Origin: Nevskia sp.
GTDB taxonomy: Bacteria > Pseudomonadota > Gammaproteobacteria > Nevskiales > Nevskiaceae
NCBI GenBank assembly: GCA_021732745.1
Contig: JAKFUK010000001.1
Coordinates: forward strand, 198,931 to 262,930
Direction of reading: 5' to 3'
Length of the DNA: 64,000 nt
Below are positions 1 through 8,270 of the stretch, piece after piece (the first letter of the stretch is position 1; every line of letters begins with the position of its first letter). The position numbers and the translations under genes were made by a program. The notes beneath the pieces are model-generated. The model had not been told where the DNA came from. It made no database searches and was given only the letters and a program-made list of their open reading frames with translations.

Positions 1-359
<359 letters not shown>

Positions 360-378
360 CTACTTTACCGCAAGGTCA

Positions 379-410
379 TGGACTTCCGGCATTCATGTGC
401 CGGAAGTCCA
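379..410 (-). terminator. Perfect 13-bp hairpin after the TetR gene
   Basis: TGGACTTCCGGCA and its exact reverse complement are separated by a 6-nt loop (TTCATG). The hairpin begins 13 nt past the stop codon of the TetR gene and lies upstream of lpdA, both read on the minus strand. There is no clear U-run, so it may be a weak or Rho-assisted terminator, or a structured site between the two genes. Confidence 0.55.
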
Positions 411-422
411 GGCCATCGCCAG

Positions 423-1136
423 TCAAAGCTTGCCGGCGGCGTCCAGTTCGCGGGCACCGGCGAGCAGGCAGGAAAACAGCGAGATCAGATGGCTGTGGAC
501 CGACTCGATCGGTGCCCGGTCTTCGCTGATCAGCCATTCGGTCATCAGCTCGCGGATCGCCCCGACCATGCCGATGCAGGTGCGCAGGTAGTCACGGTCC
601 GGCAGTTCGCCGACTGACACCAGCGCCCGGGTGAAGCTGTTCAGCAGGCCCGCGAATTCGTGGACCGAGGCCCGGCGGCGCTCGAACATCTCCGAGCTGA
701 CGCCGATGACCTCGACGCAGAGGATGCGGGTGCGGCGGGGATCGGCGGTCGAGCCTTCGACGAAGGCCCGGATCGCGGCATCCAGACGTTCGCGCGGCGA
801 AAGATTGCGCTGCTGCAGCGCCTCGGCGACCACCCGACGGGTGTCGAGCATGATCCGGTCGTAGAGCGCGACCAGCACCGCTTCGCGCGATTCGAAATGC
901 TCGTAGAAATGACGGGTGGTGACGCGGGCAGTCGAACACAGCATTTCGATCGGCGTTCGCGAAAAGCCGCGTTCGGCAAACAGGGCGAGTGCGGCCTCAA
1001 GCAGACGGTGACGGCGCTCTTCGGCGAGCTGTTCCGAGGTCCGGCCCGCATAGCCCCGCCGCTTGGGAGGAACGCGAATACCGGCACCCGACGGCACGGC
1101 ATTTGCCGCCGTCGCTGGCGTGTTGATCGATGACAT
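423..1136 (-). CDS. TetR/AcrR-family transcriptional regulator
   Basis: A 237-residue protein with a long basic N-terminal tail and a TetR helix-turn-helix at about residues 42-90. The pattern is LLEAALALFAERGFSRTPIEM, then VTTRHFYEHFESREAV, where the FYEHF recognition helix is typical. The rest is the helical ligand-binding domain, whose inducer cannot be predicted. It lies between lpdA and a metal-dependent hydrolase gene on the same strand. By analogy with other TetR genes it may control the hydrolase or itself, but no operator was identified. Confidence 0.9.
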   Translation of the reverse strand: MSSINTPATAANAVPSGAGIRVPPKRRGYAGRTSEQLAEERRHRLLEAALALFAERGFSRTPIEMLCSTARVTTRHFYEHFESREAVLVALYDRIMLDTRRVVAEALQQRNLSPRERLDAAIRAFVEGSTADPRRTRILCVEVIGVSSEMFERRRASVHEFAGLLNSFTRALVSVGELPDRDYLRTCIGMVGAIRELMTEWLISEDRAPIESVHSHLISLFSCLLAGARELDAAGKL

Positions 1137-1451
1137 GTTGAAGAGCCCCGTAGCATCGCGCGGGGTCTTGGCCTCGGCGATATTGATATTTGTGCGGCTG
1201 TTTTAGCAGGTACGCAGAAATTTCGCACTGATTGGCAACAAGGATCTGTACTGAGGCAAATTTACCAATGGCGACAAGGGCAAATTTTGAATCTGCCATG
1301 CCGTTATTCCCGAAATGTTGGCTTTCCTAATGCTGGATCGGTAGGGGCAGATTTATCGTTCACGGGAAAATCGTGGCATTGCTGAAAAAAGACCGCATTA
1401 TCAGCGAGATGTCCTCCACAGACGGCTCCTGACCGTGCGCCAGCCCCGCAT
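1137..1451. other. Intergenic region, 315 bp, no gene seen
   Basis: It lies between the start of the TetR gene and the stop of the hydrolase gene. It is visibly AT-richer than its surroundings at 1180-1320, which fits a promoter region for the TetR gene. Two related stretches (AGGCAAATTT near 1254 and GGGCAAATTT near 1285) are direct repeats about 31 bp apart. I found no convincing -35/-10 pair or hairpin terminator. The open frames crossing it are antisense or out-of-frame shadows. Confidence 0.5.
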
Positions 1452-2351
1452 TCAAACCGGCGCGTGGACGGCATTTCCAGCGGCAAGCGCGCTGCCGGTG
1501 CGGTCGAAAACCTCGAGCCAGCGGGCATAACTGCGCATCTGACCGCCCTGCCAAGGGTGAAATCCGGGCCGGTAGTAAGCGAGATAATCGCGCAGCATCG
1601 GCACATACAAACCGCCCGGACCGTAAAGCCAGACCAAGCCTTTCGCCCACATTGCGAGCCGTTGGCGGGCAGAAAAGCCGTCAATCCGCAGCATGTGCCG
1701 CATGATCGCGAAGACATGCATGGGGAACAGCAGCGTCACGTAAAGCATGGCGAAGACGCGCGTGAAATAGCCGGCCCGGGCGACATCCTTGAGCACGTCA
1801 TAGGCCACGGCCTTGTGCTCGATTTCCTCGACGCCGTGCCAGACGTACATGGCGCGGATGCGCGGATCGGCATCGGCGAAAACCTCCGGCCGATCGAAAA
1901 AGCCGTGCGCCATGATCGACGTCATATGCTCGGCGGCGGCGGTCTGGGCCAGACAGAGCCTTGCAGGTGCCTTGCGCCGGAACCATTGCAGCATCGAGCG
2001 CGACTTCGCTTCGATGAGGTCGACGCGCACGCCCTGGCGGCTCAGCCGCGCATTGAAATCGCTGTGCACCTTGCCGTGCTGCGCTTCCTGACGCATGAAA
2101 TCGCGAACCTGCTGCTGAAGCTCGGGATCGCGGATGTCGTCGCGGAAATCGCGCACGCAGGCGATGAAAAAGCGCTCGCCCTCTGGAAACAGGGTCGACA
2201 TCGCGTCGAAAAAGCGGGTCTTGAAGGCATCGCCGCCGAACCAGAAGCGCGGAATGTCGCCGTCGAGATCAAAATCAAGCTGCTGACGCGGCACGATGGC
2301 CACCCGCGCCTTGCGGGATGTCACAGGCGGGGTTTCAGCGGCAGGATTCAT
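1452..2351 (-). CDS. Predicted metal-dependent hydrolase (PF10118/COG3687 type)
   Basis: A 299-residue protein of the predicted metal-dependent hydrolase family PF10118, whose substrate is unknown. Family features seen: PRFWFGGD near the N-terminus, LFPEGERFFI, FMRQEAQHGKVHSDFN and WHGVEEIEHKAVAYDVL. The E-x-x-H pairs QEAQH and EEIEH are the likely metal ligands and suggest a ferritin-like helical bundle. The start at 2351 is chosen because GGAG lies 6 nt upstream; a longer frame to 2492 has no such site and adds low-complexity residues. C-terminal hydrophobic segments (LLFPMHVFAIM) suggest membrane association. It diverges from the YHS-gene operon. Confidence 0.8.
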   Translation of the reverse strand: MNPAAETPPVTSRKARVAIVPRQQLDFDLDGDIPRFWFGGDAFKTRFFDAMSTLFPEGERFFIACVRDFRDDIRDPELQQQVRDFMRQEAQHGKVHSDFNARLSRQGVRVDLIEAKSRSMLQWFRRKAPARLCLAQTAAAEHMTSIMAHGFFDRPEVFADADPRIRAMYVWHGVEEIEHKAVAYDVLKDVARAGYFTRVFAMLYVTLLFPMHVFAIMRHMLRIDGFSARQRLAMWAKGLVWLYGPGGLYVPMLRDYLAYYRPGFHPWQGGQMRSYARWLEVFDRTGSALAAGNAVHAPV

Positions 2352-2530
2352 CTCGAACTCCGTGAACATTTGTACTCGCGGAGACTGTACGCGCTGCTGC
2401 GCGCACGAGGCAAGCCGCTGCCGAAGGTCGGCTGTCATGCTGCCGTCGTTGCCATTGCCGCCCGGCTGCGGCACTCTCCGGCATAAATACAACCTGCTCC
2501 AACCCCCGGACTTACCCTAGGAGCAGAATC

Positions 2531-3043
2531 ATGCCGTACCCGCATTCGCAGGGATTCGCGACGGAGCCGCTCTCCGGCCGTCATCGACGAAGTTGGGCTG
2601 TTGGGCTATTGCTGGTAGCGGCCCTGCTGTTTGGCGCTGCCCAGGCCGCTCCCGCCATCAGTGGTGCCGCAAAGGGCGCCGCGATCGGTGGCTATGACCC
2701 GGTCGCCTACTTCACCACCGACAAACCCGCCAAGGGCGATCCGACCATCACCCATGAATGGAATGGCGCGACCTGGCAGTTCGCCAGCGAGGAACATCGC
2801 GCGCTGTTCATCGCCGAACCCGAGAAATATGCCCCGCAGTACGGCGGCTATTGCGCCTACGCGGCGTCGCTGAACCGGGTGGCCGAAGGCGATGCCAAGC
2901 GCTGGAAAATCGTCGACGGCAAGCTGTACCTCAACAACAACTTCATTGCCCACAAGCTCTGGCAGACCGATCTGAGCGGCAATCTCGAAGACAGCGAGCG
3001 CAACTGGGACGGCGTGCGCGCCAAGATCGAGGCGAAGGACTGA
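2531..3043 (+). CDS. Exported YHS-domain protein
   Basis: A 170-residue protein with an N-terminal signal peptide (hydrophobic run about residues 22-40, cleavage likely after AAQA). A YHS-type domain follows: AIGGYDPVAYF, then a Trp-rich stretch and EKYAPQYGGYCAYAAS, the signature of periplasmic YHS proteins. Some YHS domains bind metals; this family otherwise has no assigned reaction. A Shine-Dalgarno-like AGGAGC precedes the ATG. It is the first gene of a unit that continues one base later with the diiron protein, so a joint function is likely but unknown. Confidence 0.85.
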   Translation: MPYPHSQGFATEPLSGRHRRSWAVGLLLVAALLFGAAQAAPAISGAAKGAAIGGYDPVAYFTTDKPAKGDPTITHEWNGATWQFASEEHRALFIAEPEKYAPQYGGYCAYAASLNRVAEGDAKRWKIVDGKLYLNNNFIAHKLWQTDLSGNLEDSERNWDGVRAKIEAKD

Positions 3044-3044
3044 C

Positions 3045-3752
3045 ATGCCGCCCGCCGCCGACGGCAGCCGCGTGCTGCGGCCGTCGACTCTCGACCGACT
3101 GGCCCTGCGCTGCCAGACCGCGCGCCACTGGCCGCTGCCAACAGGTGCCGATTCGACGCTGCCGCCCGCCGCCGCCCAGGCGCTGGCCGACCTGCTGCCG
3201 GTGCTGATCTGCGGCGAAGCCTCGGCCGAGCGGGCTTTCGAGCATCTGCTGCTGCGGCTGGAAAGCCGGGTCGACCCTTCCCTTTCGGCGGCACTCGCCG
3301 GTGTTGCCGCTGACGAACAGCGCCACGGGGATTGGCTCGACGCCCTGCGCGCCGCCTTGCCGGCACCGACGTCGGATCAACCCGGCCGCCGGGCGCTGCG
3401 CTTCCTGCTCGGCCTGGTCTGCGACGATCCGGCCCTGCATCTGGCCCGGGTTGCAGCGCTGGACGCGGCGGTCTGCCGGGTGCTGGCGGAAGTCGGCGCT
3501 GCCGGTCGGCCGATCGCCGCCGCGCCCGCGCTGGCGCAAGTGTTCCGCGACATCCGCCGCGATGAAGGCCGCCATGTGCGGATCGCCCGCCGTGCAGCAC
3601 TTGCGCTGGGGCTCGACATCACCGTGATGACCCGCGAACGGCTGGCGGTCACTGCTGCCTTCGCGGCATTGCTGAGCGATCAGGCGGCGGCGTTCGCGGC
3701 ACTCGGCGTCGATCCGGTGCGGCTGGAACAGCGGATCGCCCGCCCGGCGTGA
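3045..3752 (+). CDS. Ferritin-like diiron protein with two DExRH motifs (AurF-like pattern)
   Basis: A 235-residue, mostly helical protein. Two DExRH motifs stand out: DEQRH at residues 90-94 and DEGRH at 173-177. An acidic residue lies about 30 positions before each (Glu58/Glu62 and Asp140). This is close to the E-x28-37-DExRH repeat described for AurF/CmlI-type diiron N-oxygenases, except that the second half has Asp where Glu is expected. A carboxylate-bridged diiron centre is therefore likely; the substrate is unknown. The start follows the YHS stop by one base, and its stop overlaps the GTG of the next gene (GTGA), indicating translational coupling with a ketoacyl synthase. Confidence 0.7.
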   Translation: MPPAADGSRVLRPSTLDRLALRCQTARHWPLPTGADSTLPPAAAQALADLLPVLICGEASAERAFEHLLLRLESRVDPSLSAALAGVAADEQRHGDWLDALRAALPAPTSDQPGRRALRFLLGLVCDDPALHLARVAALDAAVCRVLAEVGAAGRPIAAAPALAQVFRDIRRDEGRHVRIARRAALALGLDITVMTRERLAVTAAFAALLSDQAAAFAALGVDPVRLEQRIARPA

Positions 3753-4834
3753 CGGCGCGGATCGCGGCCACCCGCCTGCGCCTGCTCGGCTCGGGTGCCA
3801 GCCTGCCCGGCGAGCCGATCGGTTCGGCGGCGCTGCTGGCGCGGATTGCCGCGAATTTCGGCATCGAAACCCGGCTGGGACGCGCGCTGGCGCAGCGTCT
3901 GGGCGTGGAAACCCGCCATCACAGCCGCGACTGGCGGATCTCGCTGGAAACGCCCCACCCCGGTCACCGCAATCCGGAACTGGCAGCCGCCGCCGTCGGC
4001 AACGCGCTGACCCAGGCCGGACTCGATGCCAGCCGCCTGCAATACCTGATCGGCCACACCACGACACCGGCGCGGCTGCTGCCGCCGAACAGCGCCGAAG
4101 TCGCGAGCCTGCTCGGTATCACCGCGCCCTACGCCGAGTTGCGCCAGGCCTGCACCGGCTTTGCCAACGCCCTGCAACTGGCGACAGGGCTGCTGTCGGG
4201 GCCGACGGCGGCACCGATCGCCATCGTCGGCAGCGAAGTCGGCTCGGTGTTTTGCGATCCGGCCGTGCTGGCTGATGAACCCGGGCAATGGGTCAACCTG
4301 ATGCAGATGGGCGACGGTGCAGGTGCCGTGGTGATCGGTCCGGACGACGGCACGGCGGGTGCTGCGATCGAAAATCCGTTCTTCGGCCACATCGGCCTTG
4401 GCCGCGAGCCCGGTTTCGCGCTCGAAGACGGCGGCTCGGATTGGCCAGCCCTGCGCCCCGGCCATCGCAATGCGCAATTCCGCCACGCCCACGAAACCGT
4501 GCTGCGCGAGGGTCTGTCGCTGTTCCGCGCCGGGCTGGCCGCCGCCGCACGAGCGGGGGTGCGGCTCGACGACATGCGCTATCTGCTGCCCCATCAGGCC
4601 AATGGTCTGGTCGGCGACTGGCTGGCCAAGGCGCTGGATCTGCCGCGCGAGCGTTTTGTCGGCAATGGGGCGGCGGTCGGCAATCTCGGCAGCGCCTCGA
4701 TCTGGGTGGCACTGCACGCCTTGCGCACCAGCGGCCAACTGGCCGATGGCGATCGGGTGCTGGTGCTCGGGGCCGAAGCCACCCAATACCTGTACGGCGG
4801 CTTCGTCTATCACCATGGTGCCCATGGCGCTTGA
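3749..4834 (+). CDS. 3-oxoacyl-ACP synthase III-like enzyme
   Basis: A 361-residue thiolase-fold enzyme of the KAS III family, expected to condense an acyl-CoA or acyl-ACP starter with a carbon nucleophile. The catalytic triad is visible: Cys135 in RQACTGF, His in LLPHQAN, and Asn in VGNLGSASIW. It starts with GTG inside the stop of the diiron gene. It is clearly diverged from housekeeping FabH and is not in a fab cluster, so it more likely makes a specialised acyl product. Its 3' end overlaps the ABC ATPase start. Alternatives are a HMG-CoA-synthase-like or acyl-transferring KAS III. Confidence 0.85.
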   Translation: MTARIAATRLRLLGSGASLPGEPIGSAALLARIAANFGIETRLGRALAQRLGVETRHHSRDWRISLETPHPGHRNPELAAAAVGNALTQAGLDASRLQYLIGHTTTPARLLPPNSAEVASLLGITAPYAELRQACTGFANALQLATGLLSGPTAAPIAIVGSEVGSVFCDPAVLADEPGQWVNLMQMGDGAGAVVIGPDDGTAGAAIENPFFGHIGLGREPGFALEDGGSDWPALRPGHRNAQFRHAHETVLREGLSLFRAGLAAAARAGVRLDDMRYLLPHQANGLVGDWLAKALDLPRERFVGNGAAVGNLGSASIWVALHALRTSGQLADGDRVLVLGAEATQYLYGGFVYHHGAHGA

Positions 4835-5654
4835 ACTCGATGGCATCTGCAAACGCTACGGCAGCCTCGTGGTGCTCGACGGCCTGAGCCTGCGCGTGGC
4901 GCAGGGCGAGATCGTCGGCCTGCTCGGCCCCAACGGTGCCGGCAAGACCACGAGCCTGCGCATCATCTGCGGCCTGCTACGGGCCGATGGCGGCAGAGGC
5001 CATTGCCTGGGCACGCCGCTGGGCCGTACGGCGCCGGGCCTCGGCTACGTGCCGCAGCGCGGTGGCTTGTACGACGATCTCAGCGTCGGCGAAAACCTGC
5101 TGTTTCTGGCGCGAGCACAGGGCTTGGATCATCCGCGCGCCGCAGTGGCGGCGACGATCGCCGAACACGGCCTCGAAGGCCGTGTCGGGCAGCGCATCGC
5201 GCAGTTGTCGGGCGGCTGGCGGCAACGGGTGGCGCTGGCCGCAGCGCTGCTGCATGCGCCGCGCCTGCTGCTGCTTGACGAACCCACCGCCGGCCTTGAC
5301 CACGAAGCGCGCGAATCCCTGTGGCGGCGGCTGCGCCGGCTCGCTGCCGATGGCACCGCCGTGCTGGTCAGCACCCATCACGCCGAGGAAGCCGAGCGCT
5401 GTGATCGAATCGGCTGGCTGGCCAGCGGCAGGCTGCGCGCCGAAGGCCGTCCAGACCGGATCGGCGACAGTCTGGGGCTGATCGTTTGCCGCGCAAGCAG
5501 CGAGCCGACGCCACATCCGCAGCAACTGGCGATCCGCGATGCCGCCGGCTGGCGCGTGATCGGCCCGGTTGGCCTGGCGGACAGCGCGCAGGAAGCAGCA
5601 CGGCTCGGCGATGCTCTGGCCTGGCTAGCCTCGCGCAGCGGGGCGGCGTCATGA
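4824..5654 (+). CDS. ABC transporter ATP-binding protein
   Basis: A 276-residue ABC ATPase: Walker A GLLGPNGAGKTT, Q-loop region (YVPQRGGLYDD), signature LSGGWRQRV, Walker B LLLLDEP followed by TAGLD, and the switch His in STHHAEEAE. The start at 4824 (MALELDG) overlaps the KAS III gene by 11 nt; an in-frame ATG at 4815 is an alternative. About 70 residues at the C-terminus carry no recognised domain. The ATGA overlap with the permease shows that they form one exporter of the ABC-2 class, plausibly for the product of the upstream enzymes. Confidence 0.92.
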   Translation: MALELDGICKRYGSLVVLDGLSLRVAQGEIVGLLGPNGAGKTTSLRIICGLLRADGGRGHCLGTPLGRTAPGLGYVPQRGGLYDDLSVGENLLFLARAQGLDHPRAAVAATIAEHGLEGRVGQRIAQLSGGWRQRVALAAALLHAPRLLLLDEPTAGLDHEARESLWRRLRRLAADGTAVLVSTHHAEEAERCDRIGWLASGRLRAEGRPDRIGDSLGLIVCRASSEPTPHPQQLAIRDAAGWRVIGPVGLADSAQEAARLGDALAWLASRSGAAS

Positions 5655-6754
5655 GCCGCTGGTGGCGGGGTGTCACGGCGATCGCGGCCAAGGAAGCGCT
5701 GCATATCGTCCGCGATCGTCTGACCCTGGCGCTGCTGATCAGCGTGCCGCTGGTGCAGTTGCTGCTGTTCGGCACCGCCATCGACCTGCATCCGAAAGGC
5801 CTGCCGACCGCCGTCGTGGCCTACGAGGACGACCGCTTCACGCAGCGCGCGGTCGAGGAACTGGAGGCGGTCGGCTATTTCAAGGTCGTGGCTCGCACTG
5901 ACGATGAAAGCAAGGCCCGCCGCTGGCTGGCCGAGAGCCGCGTGCAATTCGTGCTGGTGCTGCCGCCGCAGTTCGGCTTCAGCGCCTTTTCCGGCCAGCG
6001 GCCAAGGGTGAGCCTGATCGCCGACGACAGCGATCCGGTGGCTGCATTGGTAGCGACCCAAACGGTCGAGTCCCGATACGCGGCGGCGACACAGGCCGGC
6101 GCGCCGCCGAAAATCGGTCTGGACATCGAACGCCCCTACAACCCGGGCGGCGAATCGCGGCGCTTCATCGTGCCCGGCCTGCTCGGCGTGGTGCTGACCC
6201 TCACCCTGGTGCTGCTCGGCGCTTTCGCCTTGGTCCGCGAGCGCGAACAGGGCAGTTTCGAGTGGCTGGCGCTGCTGCCGATTGCGCGCTCGGCGCTGCT
6301 GGTCGGCAAGGCCCTACCCTATTTCGTGCTCGGCTGCCTGCTGTTCGGGTTGCTGTTGGGGGTTTGCACGGTCTGGCTGGACCTGCCTTGGCGCGGCTTT
6401 TCAGCGGCGCTGTGGCTGACCGTGATGGCCTTTGTCGCCGCCAACCTCGCGCTCGGGCTGACGCTGTCGCTGCTGGCGCGAAACAGCATGCAGGCGATGC
6501 AGCTGGGAGTGTTCTTCTATCTGCCGTCGATGCTGCTGTCAGGCTTCATGTTCCCGTTCCACGGCATGCCGGGCTGGGCGCAGGCGATCGGCGAATGCCT
6601 GCCGTTGACGCATTTCCTGCGCGTGGTCAGGGGTTTGCTGCTGAAGAATTTGACGACGGCATCGGTTCCGGAACTGGCCTGGCCGATTCTGCTGTTCGCC
6701 GTGCTCGCCGGGCTTGCGGCGACAGCCTTGTTCCGGCGTCAGACGAAGGCTTGA
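5651..6754 (+). CDS. ABC-2 type transporter permease
   Basis: A 367-residue membrane protein with the layout of ABC2_membrane_3 (YhhJ-like) permeases. One transmembrane helix lies near residues 25-45. An extracytoplasmic domain of about 140 residues follows (VAYEDDRFTQRAVEEL, later PYNPGGESRRF). Five C-terminal helices carry the family feature REREQGSFEWL after the second helix and the MFPFHGMPGWAQ segment before the last. Its start overlaps the ATPase stop (ATGA). Its 3' end runs 16 bp into the convergent zinc-ribbon gene. Confidence 0.92.
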   Translation: MSRWWRGVTAIAAKEALHIVRDRLTLALLISVPLVQLLLFGTAIDLHPKGLPTAVVAYEDDRFTQRAVEELEAVGYFKVVARTDDESKARRWLAESRVQFVLVLPPQFGFSAFSGQRPRVSLIADDSDPVAALVATQTVESRYAAATQAGAPPKIGLDIERPYNPGGESRRFIVPGLLGVVLTLTLVLLGAFALVREREQGSFEWLALLPIARSALLVGKALPYFVLGCLLFGLLLGVCTVWLDLPWRGFSAALWLTVMAFVAANLALGLTLSLLARNSMQAMQLGVFFYLPSMLLSGFMFPFHGMPGWAQAIGECLPLTHFLRVVRGLLLKNLTTASVPELAWPILLFAVLAGLAATALFRRQTKA

Positions 6755-6963
6755 TCGGCCATCGGGCTGAACATGACGCGCCGCTGCGCGGCATCGGCGC
6801 GCTTCACGGCATCCACAAGGTCATTGGCGCGAACCACGATTGCCTGACCGCAGTCGCAGGCCAATTCATCATGCTCCTTGAGCCAGCCAAGCAAGGCTGC
6901 CTTTTGTTGCCCGCAATGCTCGCAGCGCAGACCGATCAGCTGGGTGTCGACCGACTTCTTCAT
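6739..6963 (-). CDS. Small zinc-ribbon-like protein
   Basis: A 74-residue protein with CEHCG near residue 14 and CDCG near residue 37, a likely four-cysteine zinc ribbon. A short helical tail (NDLVDAVKRADAAQRR) follows. The start ATG has GGGAACGGGG just upstream. The function is unknown. A Pho-box-like repeat lies about 75 nt upstream. It overlaps the 3' end of the convergent ABC permease gene by 16 bp. Confidence 0.7.
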   Translation of the reverse strand: MKKSVDTQLIGLRCEHCGQQKAALLGWLKEHDELACDCGQAIVVRANDLVDAVKRADAAQRRVMFSPMADQAFV

Positions 6964-7034
6964 GCCCCGTTCCCTTGCCTGATTCGGGTGAGAGCGTAAC
7001 CACTCCGCCCTGCCCGGTCAGCCACCAGCCGTCA

Positions 7035-7053
7035 GATGACAGTTTCGTGACAG
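7035..7053 (-). promoter_or_regulatory. Pho-box-like direct repeat
   Basis: Read on the minus strand this is CTGTCACGAAACTGTCATC. Two CTGTCA hexamers start exactly 11 bp apart with an AT-leaning spacer, which is the PhoB-box arrangement. It stands about 75 nt before the small zinc-ribbon gene. No good -10 element is visible at the expected distance, so a chance match is possible. Confidence 0.35.
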
Positions 7054-7071
7054 GAAACATGGCCGTCGCAA

Positions 7072-7110
7072 GACACAAAAAAGCCCGCTTCGAGCGGGCT
7101 TTTTTGTGTC
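7072..7110. terminator. Strong bidirectional Rho-independent terminator
   Basis: A perfect 18-bp inverted repeat (GACACAAAAAAGCCCGCT and its complement) surrounds a 3-nt loop. The GC core AAGCCCGCTTCGAGCGGGCTT is flanked by an A-run on one side and a T-run on the other, so it works on either strand. It lies downstream of the two minus-strand tRNA genes. Confidence 0.92.
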
Positions 7111-7136
7111 CGGAATTGAAACCAAGACGATGCGGG

Positions 7137-7212
<76 letters not shown>

Positions 7213-7241
7213 GCACTGCTTTCGAAACTTGGGCCAGAAAA

Positions 7242-7319
7242 TGGGGTGGACGATGGGACTCGAACCCACGACCTCTGGAATCACAATCCAGAGCTCTAAC
7301 CAGCTGAGCTACGCCCACC
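7242..7319 (-). tRNA. tRNA-His, anticodon GTG
   Basis: Cloverleaf on the minus strand: acceptor GTGGGCG, D-arm TAGCTCAGCTGGTTAGAGC, anticodon stem CTGGA/TCCAG with loop TTGTGAT (anticodon GTG), T-loop GGTTCGAGTCC, encoded CCA. The template gives a G at -1 opposite C73, the histidine identity feature. It is probably cotranscribed with tRNA-Lys. Confidence 0.95.
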
Positions 7320-7422
7320 ATTTGAGGCTTGAATGACGACTTGAAGCCCTTCGGCTTCGGTGACACCGGTTGGAACTCGCGGCTTGCGCCACCCGTTCCA
7401 CCGTCCCTGACTGCGGGGGCGC

Positions 7423-7428
7423 AGTATA
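7423..7428 (-). promoter_or_regulatory. Probable -10 element of the tRNA-His/tRNA-Lys promoter
   Basis: TATACT on the minus strand is followed by a G/C-only discriminator (GCGCCCCC), the signature of stringently controlled stable-RNA promoters. It lies about 105 nt before tRNA-His. A -35 is not clear (CTGGCG is the nearest candidate). It is flanked by the inverted repeat GGCGCAG/CTGCGCC. Confidence 0.5.
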
Positions 7429-7478
7429 CCGATCCTGCGCCGCCGCGCCAGCCCCGCCCGGAGAAATCCTTCGCAATT

Positions 7479-8270
7479 TCAGGGCTGGCGATGAAATTTG
7501 CGCGGATCGAACAGCGCCTTCGGCAGCGCCGAGCCGGCTTTTTCGACGCCGAGACGAATTTCCGAACGGTTCCCGGCGCGCAGATCGCTCAGCAGTACCC
7601 GCCCTGCCCGCCAGCGGCCGTTCTGCTTCGCAACCGACATCGGGTCGACTTCCAGCGTCTTCCACGGCACACCGCCGTAGAGATCGGCCTTGATCGGCAG
7701 GCACCAGATGTCGTCGATGACCAGATCGACCTTGTCGTAAAGGATGTCGGGTGCTGACGGTGGCAGATAGCGCCAGCGCTCGCCGCTGCGCTTCCCGACC
7801 GTGGCCTGCCCTGCGTAGCTGAACTGCCCGCCGATCAGGCCGCTGAACAGGAATTTCAGGTCGAAGGCCGACAGCCCGCTGCCGAACAGCGATTGAGCGA
7901 CCGTCGCGCCGACCACCTTGCGCACCTTGCCGACGCTCGGCAGGTACAGCCAGAACGTCTCGCGGCCAGTCTCGTTGATGAACAGATAGGCCGCGCCGTT
8001 CAGCTCGGCCGGTGCGGTCAGCTTCAGCATGCTGCGCTGGACAGTGTTGCCGCGCTGCCAGTACCAGCGGCCGTTCAGGCGCTTAACCGCCCCGCCAGCA
8101 TCGGTCTGGGTGATCGCGATGTCCTGTGTCACCTCGGCCTCGAACTGGTTGGCGCGCAGACAGGCACGCAAGGCCGCTTCGTCGCGCGCGGCCTGAACAC
8201 CAGCCGGCAGCAAGGCCAGCGACAGCGCTGCGGCGGCAAGCGCCTGCCGCCAACCGCAGCGCATCGGCAT
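7479..8270 (-). CDS. LolA-like outer-membrane lipoprotein-sorting family protein
   Basis: A 263-residue exported protein with a signal peptide (LAAAALSLALLPAGVQA). The body matches the LolA-like beta-barrel family usually annotated as outer membrane lipoprotein-sorting protein. Cues are RMLKLTAP-type strands, GRETFWLYLPSVGKVRKV, LFGSGLSAFDLKFL, and the late KADLYGGVPWKTLEVD region. It probably carries a hydrophobic molecule across the periplasm. It is the last gene of the envelope operon, and its ATG overlaps the DUF445 stop by one base (TGATG). Such proteins often accompany DUF1302 proteins, as here. Confidence 0.8.
   Translation of the reverse strand: MPMRCGWRQALAAAALSLALLPAGVQAARDEAALRACLRANQFEAEVTQDIAITQTDAGGAVKRLNGRWYWQRGNTVQRSMLKLTAPAELNGAAYLFINETGRETFWLYLPSVGKVRKVVGATVAQSLFGSGLSAFDLKFLFSGLIGGQFSYAGQATVGKRSGERWRYLPPSAPDILYDKVDLVIDDIWCLPIKADLYGGVPWKTLEVDPMSVAKQNGRWRAGRVLLSDLRAGNRSEIRLGVEKAGSALPKALFDPRKFHRQP

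Noticed and set aside
1304..1717. 137-codon minus-strand frame overlapping the 3' end of the hydrolase gene
   Set aside because: It is out of frame with the supported hydrolase gene, Cys/Arg/Ser-rich, and matches nothing.
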